A stretch of DNA of 64,000 nucleotides from Sipunculus nudus (lineage: Eukaryota > Annelida > Sipuncula > Golfingiida > Sipunculidae), in NCBI GenBank assembly GCA_026874595.1, contig CM049314.1:3313318-3377317 (forward strand). The letters are read 5' to 3'. The notes beneath the pieces were generated by a model. It was not told the origin of the DNA. It was given only the letters and a program-made list of their open reading frames with translations, and made no database searches. Of this stretch, positions 25,420-36,830 are shown in pieces. How positions within the stretch are numbered: the stretch's first letter is position 1; each line of letters begins with the position of its first letter. The position numbers were made by a program, and so were the translations under genes.

Positions 25420-25730
25420 TCTATATATTAATAGCGGAACGCGATTTGTGTGAATATACATGTCTCCTCTGACACTACGGTTTGCCGTGATTTTGACATA
25501 CATATGCTCCGGGTTTGTCCGAAGACATTCCACCATTCGGACAAGAACGTATTCGTCCAGATCATTCAGACTCCGACACAAGGATAACTCAGAGACAAGA
25601 ACACTTATACCAAATGTCGGATTCAAAGAGACAGTAACATTGTACACCCAAGACATGAAACTATGACAGACTATTTAACATCAGAACTAAATGCTCGCCC
25701 AGAACCGTGCGTAGCACGGGTAATTGCTAG
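25420..25730 (+). mobile_element. Small non-autonomous Helitron with both ends
   Basis: It starts TCTATATATTAATAGCG after A and ends in a hairpin, CCGTGC-GTA-GCACGG (stem of 6, loop of 3), followed by GTAATTG and CTAG, then T. The TC start, the hairpin just before CTRR and insertion between A and T are the defining Helitron features. There is no target duplication or coding capacity (the frames at 25342-25666 are not protein-like), so it would need Rep/helicase in trans. Confidence 0.8.
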
Positions 25731-25894
25731 TGTTATATTAACATTTTATTAACTGTATTTCTTTTATTTTAAAAATGAAGCTTTCGGTAGTTCACAAGCA
25801 GTTCAGATTTACCTGAAAAAAAAATAAACGATTAATCAAACGGAAGATGAGTATTAACACTAATGCTGTGGAAAGTGTGCTAAAATGTCTCTTT

Positions 25895-26617
25895 TGTTGT
25901 GTGCAGCGGTCTTACATGTGTATGTGCAGCGCTCGCATTGTCCGTTGCCATGGGCGACACGCGAGCCCGGCCGGCCCACGTGTAAACCCTGACATGTAGA
26001 AACACAGCGTTCTAGATCTCTTCTAGTTTTTTCTTTGGGCGTGTGTATTATGGGTTCTTTAGTATGTTCGGGAAATGGAAAGTTCTCGGCTTGAAGAGAA
26101 AAGTTATAAATAAGGGGCTGTGTTCAGAGCCGAGGGACAGAAGAGAGAGAAATATTCCAGCGTACACGGAAGAGTGTTAGCCAGTTTGTGGACCTATCCG
26201 ATAATTTCAGCAGTTATAGATTTTCTTCGAATTTGTAACGGATTTTATGTAGTCTTCAGTTTGCATTTGGGGTCACTATCAGAACTTAACTTTTGGATTA
26301 CAACAAATTGATTTTGTGACTGAACTGGACTGTTATTCTTAGGGAAGATTTATGTAAACTGTTCATCAGGATTCTATGCTTTAAAGGACTTTTTGTCGCT
26401 GTGACAGTGGTGGTATCCAGGTACTGTGCACTTTATTATTATACTGTGAAATTGTATCGATTTGCTGTTGTCCTGTTGCTCTACTGTGAAATTCTATTGA
26501 TTTAGTGTATTGTAATGTTAGGGTTGTTTTAAGAATAAATTATAATTATTTGTAAATAAATAAAACACTAACTTCTTTATTTATTCCCCTTGACATTTCA
26601 CGCTGCCTAGTGTTACA
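25895..26617 (+). mobile_element. Probable solo LTR
   Basis: An insertion of about 720 bases relative to the older duplicate segment. It begins TGTTGTGTGC and ends GTTACA (TG...CA). It contains TATAAATA (26105), then AATAAA sites (about 26533 and 26560), the order expected of an LTR promoter and polyadenylation signal. The 5-base flanks (TCTTT and GAATC) do not match, so the exact ends are uncertain. No retrotransposon coding sequence adjoins it. Confidence 0.4.
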
Positions 26618-27639
26618 GAATCTAATTTTGTTTTATCTCCGTAACAATATTTACATAAACAAATTTTTTAATGCTTTAAGTAAATCTCTTTAGGTAATAT
26701 CAGTATGATCTCGCTAAGGTAACTAGGAATGGGCCGCCCATGTATTTATTAGTTCCCTATGTGCTCCCTATGACCCTTCATTCTGTCCGAACGCCATTAT
26801 ACCCTTGTTCATGTGTTAAATAAGAATATTATTACGCATCTTAGGTCATATAATACAGAGTGAATTATACTTAGTTTCAGATATGGCTGGTTATATTCGT
26901 GGAAAAAGCAAGTGAATCATCCGTATAAACAAATAATACAAGTGACCTTGCACCCGTTCCAACATATAACCTCATGTTAGCATGGAGCAAATTTATTTAT
27001 TGATTCGGTTTTCTTTTTTATCACAAATAAATTTTGTTTGAACAACAAAAGATTCCCATTCATTTGAAAATGTTGATATCCGGGGGAGGACAAATTATAA
27101 AAGTTACTGTTATTTTCTCAGGAAATTAACCAAATTGACGCAAAACACGAGTACGAGTGTAAGGTGCATTACGTTTTATTGCGGTGTTATTGAATGAATG
27201 TTTTTTTTAATGAAATGTTAGTGTGAGACAGGAAAGAATCGGGAAAATATATAGTCCTTTGCTCTACAAATATTTTCAAATGTGTGCTCGAAATTACTAA
27301 TTACTATTATGTATTTCGTATATTATTATTATGTAACGAATACATTACGTGTTATATATGCAGCTATCATAAAAATAAATAAAATAAATGAGTCCCGTCA
27401 TTGCTTAAAATAACCAATTTTTTTATATATGTTTATGCTTATATTATATGTACTTTATAGTTACCATAACTGAAGGTAAATAATAGTCCAGTCTGAATCT
27501 CACTTAGGACACTTATTTAAAAATATATATATTATTTATTAATTTAATATTTCTTGCTATCAACAAATAAATCCTTGGGTCAAATGTATTTTAAATTTAC
27601 GGAGCTCTGCTTACTGAAGGTGTCATGTTTTTTTATTAA

Positions 27640-28018
27640 ATATGTTTTTTGGTGGAGGTAATCGCCTAAATTGTTTAAATGCTCATTTAACTACGTATAT
27701 GTACATCTCCAAAATTCTATTCCGGCTACGAACTACTTAACAAGGAAGTATCACACGCTTCCTCTCATTTTATACCATGGCGTCAACCAGGCCCGGTGAC
27801 TTCTCCACCTGCCGGCCCTGGTCCTAGTCGTCCCCATTGCTGGGTTATACTAGCGAGGTTCCCCGAAAGGCGAACTCGTTTGTGAGTGAAACATGGCCGC
27901 TGGGCATGGCCTGCTGAGCACTCACCCTGGATGGGGACCGACCACGAAAAATCTAACCGCCTCGGCTCAGATTCGAACTCACGATTTGAGCCCTGTGCTC
28001 TTCTCCTGGGCTACAGAC
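27640..28018 (-). mobile_element. tRNA-derived SINE, copy A
   Basis: On the minus strand the head contains the B-box-like GAGTTCGAATCTG. A conserved body follows, including the block that reads CTCGTTTGTGAGTGAAACATG on the plus strand, and the tail TACCTCCACCAAAAA. Related copies lie at 39780-39915, 51702-52015 and 61476-61795. Confidence 0.65.
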
Positions 28019-29990
28019 TGTATCATGTTGCTTTTATATCATGTAGCATAATATCCTCATAATATATATCATTATAACATCAACATAAAATATTCATTAT
28101 ATTTCATTTTTTTCACAGGAGAAAAGATAAATTAAATCGAATATTTTAGATATTGTCAGTGTAATCTTTGTCCTTGACTGTGGATAAATGTATAGCATGA
28201 ATATCAGTTTTCCAAACTAGAATAGTGATTAATTAAATGGTTGATTTGAACTTACCCATGTGGTCCATATATGTTACATCAGATTTATCCTATTTGGTAT
28301 GTCCGGCTTCCCTGTGTAAAGGATGAGTGTATGGTATGACTAAAACAGTGTAGAAATAGTTCCTCGTATGTCTTCTTGAAGATGCATTATAAATACTGTT
28401 TGTCTTCCTCTGTATATTTGTGGATCATCTCTAATCGTAAACCACAAGCAATCGCCTAATTACATTCAAATAACCTCACTTCCTGGGTTATGAGCTCCTA
28501 TAAAAAGCCTAAGTTACATATTTAAAAGGATATAATTATACAGTAAGTATAAACATCATTAATAACCTTTTATAATTAAAATGATAAATCGTTACTACTT
28601 GTAGAGTGGTTAAGTCCTTCGGTAACAAGGTTGGTCATGGTTAAAAAGTGGTTTGACATTACATAATGTAAAAGAGCATACAGCTGAAACGACTTGGTAA
28701 GCTGGCAACATTTAAATTAGGCTAATTTGAAATTGAAAATATACTCAGTATCTAATATTCCATTTTTTTTTTATTTTCCTCTCATGGTTAATCAACCTAG
28801 TATAGTAATAATGTACAGTTTTTATCATTTGTTTTAATCTGTGTTGGATCGAAGCATTACTATCGTTTTTTTTTTGTTACAGAACATGTAGATTTTACTG
28901 CATTAGAGAGGCTCTACTTTGTACCGTAATTATAATAATATTTCAGAATTGTTTTACTTAATCGTATGACCAAAAGAAAACTGTGCTCTGTAGATAACAT
29001 TTGCACCACTGCCAAAACAAATGCCATTTTCTGAAATTACCCTTTATTCTTGAAATATAGTAAAATGCAGCCTAAACTATTCATATACACTGGTTTCAAG
29101 CCAGCTACCAATTTTTAAGAAGATCTAAAAGTTAATGTTCAAACCATGACTCTAGATACAGAAAGGGATTTATACTGGCATGTTTTTCATTTTTCGTTTC
29201 ATGGACACTTCTTCATTCCTCAAGATAACACGTATTTATTAAAAAATATCTATTTGGTAAAAATTATTGACACGTATTTATAAAAAAGATAACACGAATT
29301 TATAAAAAACCTATTATCTATTTTGTATTAATTATCAATGATTAATAATTTGGAAACATCGGGAAAACTATTTTCAGAAACAAATGTGTTCAATGTGCTA
29401 GCAATATTGTCAGTGCCTATAACAAATATGGCTGCCATGATCAGTGGCTGGACAAAAATAAAACAGACACTTTATATTGAACTTATGAAACAATTAAACA
29501 GGAAGCTTAAAAATCGCAATGATAGTTCTTAACTTTGGATAAAATACAAAAAAAAGCAGGCAGCAGTACAAGCGCTTAGTGATAAAGCTTATCCGTGAAG
29601 CAAATGGAAATTAAAATAAACTGTACAACATAAAAATATGATATGTCCTTACCGCAGTTCGTATTGTATATAGTCACCCGATAAAAGTAACCCCTTTCTG
29701 GTGCCCAAAAGGTTGCCGTTACCAAGTGACGGACCGGGTTGCTTTTGGTTTAACGAGAAAAAGTAGAATATGTGGTTTTTGTGATCGCATTCAACGTATC
29801 AGCACTCAGGCACACAACAGATCTTAAAACAGTGGTTCCACACAAAGAGTGTATATTAAAAGATAATAATAGGTACAGAATTCAAAATCACCTACCAGAT
29901 AGGATTCCAAGCCTGTAAATTAAAGCCTCACTAGATACACTGTTTCATACAATTGATAAAACTTGACTAAAAAAATAGTCTCTAACAGCC
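28019..29990. other. Intergenic region, nothing recognised
   Basis: AT-rich, with several T runs. The 64-codon frame at 29338-29532 has no recognisable domain or splice context. A moderately GC-rich patch at 29690-29760 was not identified. Confidence 0.5.
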
Positions 29991-29995
29991 GCCAG

Positions 29996-30640
29996 ACCCG
30001 GGCTGGCGGCATCTCACCTCTTCCTCACAGAACATCTGCTGGCAGCGCCTCGCTAGACACCTGCTGGCAGCGCCTTACTGGACACCCGCTGGAAGCACCT
30101 CACTGGACACCCGCTGGCAGCACCTCACTGGACACCAGGTGGCAACACCTCACTGGACATTGGCTAGCAGTATCTCACTGGACACAGGCTGGCAGCACCT
30201 AACTGGACACTTTCTGGCAGCACCTTCCTGGACACCAGCCGGCAGCGCCTCCTTCAACACCGGCTGGCATTAACTCACTCGACACCAGGTGGCAGCATCA
30301 CATTGGACATTTATGGCAGTACCACATTTGACACCAGGTGGCAGGACGCTACTTGACACCAGGTGGCAACACGTCACTCGACACAAGGTGGCAGCATCTC
30401 ACTAGACACCAGGTGGCAGCACCTCACTAAACAAGATGGCAGCACCTCATTCGACACCAGCTTGCGGTACTTCTCGCAAACCCCTCTTGAAACTGGGCGG
30501 CAGCACCTCTCACAGCACCTCTCTGGACACTGAGCGACATCACCTCTCTGTACTCTGAGCTGCAGCACCTCTCACAGCACCTCTCTGGACACTGAGCGAC
30601 AGAACCTTACACAGCACCTCTATGGACACTGGCGGTCGGC
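29996..30640. repeat. 25-bp minisatellite, block 1 (about 25 units)
   Basis: Degenerate repeats of a 25-base unit with core GGCAGCACCTCACTGGACAC. Units vary at the ACTGG/ACTCG and ACCNGCT/ACCAGGT positions. The block ends in a flank (30622-30728) that resembles the flank ending block 2. Confidence 0.93.
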
Positions 30641-30728
30641 AATTTAGGACACTGCACGTTTCAAAGACTCTGTGACCAATACTGTGTATGGACGTTTTAT
30701 ATATCCTTATACCCTGGAGGTTCATACT
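30622..30728. repeat. Minisatellite right flank, copy 1
   Basis: Similar by eye over about 105 bases to 36050-36160. Shared stretches include GGACACT then GCGGTCGGCA, CAAAGACT, TATGACCAGTACT-like sequence and ATACCCT. The flank of block 1 is thus present again beyond block 2. Confidence 0.75.
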
Positions 30729-30943
30729 TCCCCCTTAAATAAACATATTACAAAGTAATGTGTTTTGTACATTACATTGGCCCGACTTATATCGAATATA
30801 CTTTTTGAGTCACATACTGGTCACATATAAATCTAACGACCTTACTCGCTAACAACTCTACTAAAAAAAGTCATTGCCATAATTAATCTTTCCTTTTACA
30901 GGCTGGACATCAAACTGCTACACTTGCAGTGTCAGCGCCCATC

Positions 30944-33290
30944 TCAACACTCGTTTGTTGAGCATTTTGAGGATTTATGCAACTTAAGGGGTTGTGATCC
31001 GTCTGGATTTGGATCAGAATTTCCTGCAGCAAAATTCATGTAAAATCTATGGATCGCCCAAACGATTGACAAGCATTCACGCACGACTGTCGAGTAGTCT
31101 TGCTCAGTCGGAAATAGTTTACTACTCGCGTACGGAACCGGAAGTTCTTGCATTGTACGGAACTGGGCATGGGCCTCGCCATTATTGCCAACCCATTGAT
31201 TTTAATCCCCCGACGGCCCAATATAGGAATTATCTTCTTCGCGTGTTAATCACTCGCCGCAGCAAGAACGTGATGTAGCTCCGTCTCAGCATGATACTGC
31301 TTGAGCCGATTAGTATAGGTTTTTACGATTTCATTGACCTTTACTCTGTAGTCAAGGTCACTGACCTTGCCCATGACCAGATATGACCCCTTCCATTGCA
31401 TTTTAAGTTTGTTGTGATCATTCGGCAACAAAAACAAAACGCTTGCCTCTATCATAGGAACGCTTATTTCATTTACCTTTTGGTATCATCCGCTGAAACA
31501 CGTCACACGTCTTACAAATTGTGAGACGTCCCGATACATTCCCTCCAGAAAAACTGGCTAAGTATTCTATACCCTGATGACCTGCCATCATAGTCTCATG
31601 GCCTAAGGCCATCACGTGATCGCGGAGGGCATTCGGTACCATAACCTGAGTACCCGACTTGTCCATATCTATCATAAACATTTCGCGCACTGAGTAACCA
31701 TTATTAACGTTAAACCCGGTACGATCCGCTTTTGTGTCTGCTGCCTCTATCCCCTTCGCTCAATTTCGTTTCTGTGCCCGGGTTTCTACCGCCGAAGTAA
31801 CTTCCGGAGTCTGCTCAATCACGCGCGCCTCTCCTATCTCGGTTTAATTGCTTCGATCCTGCTTTGTCAGGCTTGCACTAACGCCCTCAACATTCACAAT
31901 GATTAAATCGGACAGGGTTTCTCGATCACGGCGGCTTCCGTTTCCATGACGTAAACCGGACTGTATTCATTAATCACCACTATCTGGTACTCTTCCATAA
32001 ACTGTTCAACATCACGCAGCTAACCTGCTTACCTGTAAACTGTTGGGCCGGAAGCCAACTCTTTCTTACTCTGACACAGGTACATCCGGTGTCTCGCAAC
32101 ACAGTAACGTTCCGACACCCATTAACACTGCCCGACATGTCGGCATTGCGAGCTCATCATAATTCTGAGCTAGGCCTCCCATCAACTTGTCCGTAGAGTT
32201 CTCTGGACTCAGAGTTACACTGGCCCTAATCGCATCGCATGCAAGTGAATCACTGTGTCAACCGATTCTATGTCTGTCTTAAGCGGAGCTACACTGGGCG
32301 TATGTACCATGGCCTGTGTTGCGGCCTTCCGATGTTGACCTGTTTCTACTTTGACCTACACCGCACACTACAATCCGATACCTTGTGGCCTACTCCGCCA
32401 CATCGAAAACATCTCATTGGGCTGCGCACAGCTTCTTGTCCTGTAAATCTTCCGACTGGTCACGTATCTGTGCTGCAAGTTGGCCAACTTCACCCGCTGG
32501 ATTCTTTACGTTTCGCACAAAACTATGCATCCCCTGTGATTTAGTGAAATGTTCCGCTAGCGCGGACGATTCACTTATCGAGCTACACTTCTTCTCCTTA
32601 AGTAGGACCATTACATTAGCTATTTGCTGCAGCAATTAACAAATTGCTCTCTCGGCAGCAAGTCCCTGAGGGCATAGAAATCCCTTTCTGTTCCTGACAA
32701 TTCAATCCAATTGCCCAGGAATCCGCTAAGTTTAACAGCAAACTGACTAGGCGATTCGTCTCAGGCATACTCGACCAAAATAATCCGCGGTCCCATCCTC
32801 TATCATCCTATATCCCTTCAAAACGGCTAATTTTAATCTATCATAACACGACGCATCAGCTACAGACAGCAGCGAAACAATACTCAGGGCTCTGCCCTTT
32901 TACAGAGGACTTTTTTGGAATGCCCACCTATCTCACGGATATGTTTGACCAACTGTCAGTCTCTTGAATCTCTACGATACGCATCGATCCGACCGATCGA
33001 TTCATCAAACGGCGGCAACTTTACTGCCAGAAACTGAACACGTGCAGCCTCAACTGCTAATGGATTACGAGACCCCTAAATTTGCTAACTCTCGAGCCTC
33101 ACGCTCTGTATTTTGCTCTCTATTCTGTAACTCAAAACTCGTGCTCACGTGACCAGCACGCTCATCTCGTTCTCGGTCTTGCTCATTCTTGCGCGGCCTG
33201 CTCTCTAGCCTTGGCAACCTGGCTCTGAGCAAACGTCTGTAAATCTTATCCTGTATAACCCATCGCCTTAACACAGTCTATGGCCTCTTA
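30944..33290 (-). mobile_element. Degenerate, rearranged Gypsy/Ty3 retrotransposon remnant
   Basis: All parts are on the minus strand. A gag-like basic segment (33274-33065) and the gag zinc knuckle CFRCGGVGHKVSDC (near 32410-32360) come first. An aspartic protease piece with VLRDTGC follows (about 32090-32000), then the integrase zinc-binding domain with GHQGIE and CKTCDVFQ (31690-31469). The integrase C-terminal segment (31455-31246) comes next, and last an RNase H/connection piece with PVPYASSKL and ECLSIVWAI (31153-30944). Most of RT and the integrase core are missing. RNase H lies after integrase instead of before it. Frameshifts throughout show it is dead. Confidence 0.85.
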
Positions 33291-33526
33291 CAACGGGTCA
33301 ATAGCGATTAGAGATCACGTAACAAACTTACGTTTGACGCACGAACCTACGTTATAACACAAAATCCGGCTCGATCTGAGTGTTAACGCGACTGCACTCT
33401 ATGCTACCCTTAAATCTACCGTGACAACACACGGACAAACCGTAGGGCATACAGTAGATAACACTTTACTAAAAGCACAGAGTCTAGATCCTCTAGATCT
33501 CCTGAAATAATGATACACGACTCCGG

Positions 33527-36050
33527 ATGGCGGCACCTCTCTGGACCCCAGCTGGAGGCACCTCACTGCCCTTCACTGGACAACCTGGCAGCACCTTACT
33601 GGACAAGTGCTGGCAGCACCTCACTGGACACCCGCTGGCAGCACCTCACCGGAAACCCGCTGGCTACACCTCACAAACCACCCGCTGGCAACCCTCACAA
33701 AACACCCGCTGGCACCATCTCACAAAACACCCGCTGGCACCATCACACTGGACAGTTATGGCAGCACCACACTGGACACCAGGTGGCATGACCTAACTTG
33801 ATACCAGGTGGCAACACCTCACTCGACACAAGGTTGCAACACCTCACTCGACACAAGGTGCCAATGCACCGCAATTTATAAGAGATGGCAACACCTCACA
33901 CGACACCAGTTGGCAGCACCTCACTCGACACCAGGTGGCAACACCTCACTCGACAATGCTGGAAGCACCTCTCTCAGCCCCTTTCTGGACACTAGGAGAA
34001 GCACCCCTCGCAACAACTCTCTGTAAACTGGACGGCAGCACCTCACTGATCAACCGCTGGCAGCACCTCACTGATCAACCGCTGGCAGCACCTTATTGGA
34101 TACCTGCTGGCATTACCTCACTGGACCAACGTGTGGCAAAAACTCACTGGACACTAGGTGGCAGGACCGCACTCGACACCAGGTGGCATCTTCTCACTCG
34201 ACACGAAGTGGCTGAGCACCTCACTCGAAAACAGGTAGCATTACCTCACTCGACTCCGGCTGGCAGCACCTCTCGCAGTACATCTCTCGAAACTGACTGG
34301 CAACACCTGTTGCAATACCTACCTGGACACTGAGCGGCAGCACCTTTCGCAGCACCTCTCTGGACACTTGCTGGCAGCACCTTATTGGAAACCAGCTGGC
34401 AGCACCTCACTGGACACCCACGGACGGCAGTACCTTTTGCAGCACCTCTCTCACACTTGGTGGCAACATTTCTCGCATCAACTCTCTGGGCACTGGGCGG
34501 CACAGCATTGCGCACAGCTCCTCCCGGACAACCGCTGGCCGCACCTCAGTGGACACCAGGTGGCAGGACCTCACTCCATACCAGGTTGCATCAACTCACT
34601 CGACACCAGGTGGATCAGAACCTGACTCGAAAACAGGTGGCAGCACCTCTTTCGACACTGGCTGGCAGCACCTCTCGCACCACATCTCTGGACTGTGGGT
34701 GGCACATTTCTAAGCGCATCTCTGTACACTGGGTGGCAGCACCTCTCGCATCCCCTCTCTCTATACCTGCTGGCAAGCACCTCAGTGGACACAAGCTGGA
34801 CAGCCGCTGGCAGCACCCCACTGGATACTGGCTGGCAGCACCTCACTGGACACCGGCTTGCAGCACTTCACTGGACACTTTGTGGCACAGCGCCTCAGTC
34901 GACACCAGTTGGCTCAGCACCTCACTTGACACCAAGTAGCAGCAATTTACTTGACACCAAGTAGCAGCACCTCACTCGACACCAGGTGGCAGCATCTCAC
35001 TAGACACCAGGTGGCAGCACCTCTCCCAGCCCCTTTCTGGACACTAGGAGAAGCACCCCTCGCAACAACTCTCTGTACACTGGACGGCAGCACCTCACTG
35101 ATCAACCGCTGGCAGCACCTCACTGATCAACCGCTGGCAGCACCTTATTGGATACCTGCTGGCAGTACCTCACTGGACCAACGTCTGGCAGAACCTCACT
35201 GGACACCAGGTGGCAGGACCGCACTCGACACCAAGTGGCATCACCTCATTCGACACTGGCTGGCAACACCTTTCGCACCATATCTCTTTACTGTGGGTGG
35301 CACATTTCTAAGCGCATCTCTGTACACTGGGTGGCAGCACCTTTCGCATCCCCTCTCTCGATACCTGCTGGCAAGCACCTCAGTGGACACAAGCTGGAAG
35401 CACCTCACTGGACAGCCGCTGGCAGCACCCCACACGATACTGGCTGGCAGCACCTCACTGGACACCGGCTTGCAGCACTTCACTGGACACTTTGTGGCAC
35501 AGCGCCTCAGTCGACATCAGTTGGCTCAGCACCTCACTCGATACCAAGTACCTACCTGGACACTGAGCGGCAGCACCTCTCTCGACACCTGCTGGCAAGC
35601 ACCTCACTGGACACAAGCTGGCAGCACCTCACTGGACACCGGCTGGCAGCACCTCACTGGACACCGGCTGGCAGCACCTCACTGGACACCGGCTGGCAGC
35701 ACCTCACTGGACACCGGCTTACAGCACCTCACTGGACACTTTGTGGCATAGCGCCTCAGTCGACACCAGTTGGCTAAGCACCTCACTCGACACCAAGTAG
35801 CAGCAATTTACTTGACACCAAGTAGCAGCACCTCACTCGACACCAGGTGGCAGCATCTCACAAGACACCAGGTGGCAGCACCTCACTTAACATCGGCTGG
35901 CAGCACGTCTAGCAGAACCTTTCTGGACACTGGCTGGCAGCATCTCTCTCAGCGCCTCCCTTGACAATGGGCGGCAACACTTCTCGCACCACCTCTTTGG
36001 ACACTAGGCTGCAGCAACTCTCTGATCTCCCGTTAGCGGCATCTCGCTGG
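33527..36050. repeat. 25-bp minisatellite, block 2 (about 100 units) with higher-order structure
   Basis: Same unit family as block 1, near-perfect at 35625-35720. Larger segments recur within it: 33976-34140 matches 35028-35192 (offset 1052), 34655-34930 matches about 35250-35540 (offset about 600), and 34935-35020 matches about 35797-35880. The long plus-strand frames here (up to 266 codons at 34951-35751) arise because the unit lacks a stop in all three plus frames. Confidence 0.95.
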
Positions 36051-36160
36051 ACACTTGCGGTCGGCACTTCTGGACTCAGCACCGTCCAAAGACTGTATGA
36101 CCAGTACTTTTTAAGGACTCTTAAAATACCCTTCTACCCTGAAGGCTCATTTATATTCAT
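36050..36160. repeat. Minisatellite right flank, copy 2
   Basis: Counterpart of 30622-30728; see that entry. It marks the right limit of the minisatellite-Gypsy complex. Confidence 0.7.
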
Positions 36161-36759
36161 GAGACTAACACAAATCCTATTAAGCTATTTTCTACAATGG
36201 CCCTTCTATATTCATGAACACGCTGAATACTAAATAGGCTTTGAACAAAACACTAAATCCCCAAAGTGAATAATTCTTAAAACAATACTGTTACCGGCGC
36301 GTAAATTTTCGCTCAACAAATACAAATATACAGCAATCCCTGTACAGCTAACCTTAGAAATGAAAATAAAACAAAATGACACGATTCACTTCGGGACATA
36401 TATTTCAAATATTGAATAACTGAATGAAAATATAAAATAAAAATCTATCAAAATTCACAATGTAGGTTTTGAAACAGAACTTGAACATGTATAAAATTTA
36501 CCAACAATAATTTCTACATAATTGTTAACTTGTTCCTAATCTCATTGAATTGTATTTACTTACATTTCATTTTAGAGTTATGATATATTAACTTTGTTCA
36601 ATTTAGCTTGTCGCTTCAGTTTATGCAGCCTTTTGTATCTTTCATTATATATTAATACGCACACACATTTGACAATAGTTGGCAATTATGTGAAGCAAAA
36701 TTCTGTGCAAGTAATCTTTAAAATTATCTTTGGCACGGCAAGAATATGGTTTTCATAAA

Positions 36760-36774
36760 TAATATATATATATT

Positions 36775-36828
<54 letters not shown>
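36760..36828. repeat. (TA)n microsatellite with TTTA interruptions
   Basis: Two TTTA interruptions split a run of TA dinucleotides. Open frames through it (36746-36979) are artefacts. Confidence 0.95.

Positions 36829-36830
<2 letters not shown>

Noticed and set aside
34951-35751. 266-codon plus-strand frame (and the 184- and 209-codon neighbours) as protein genes
   Set aside because: They lie wholly in the 25-bp minisatellite, whose unit lacks stops in all plus frames; the peptide simply repeats every 25 residues.
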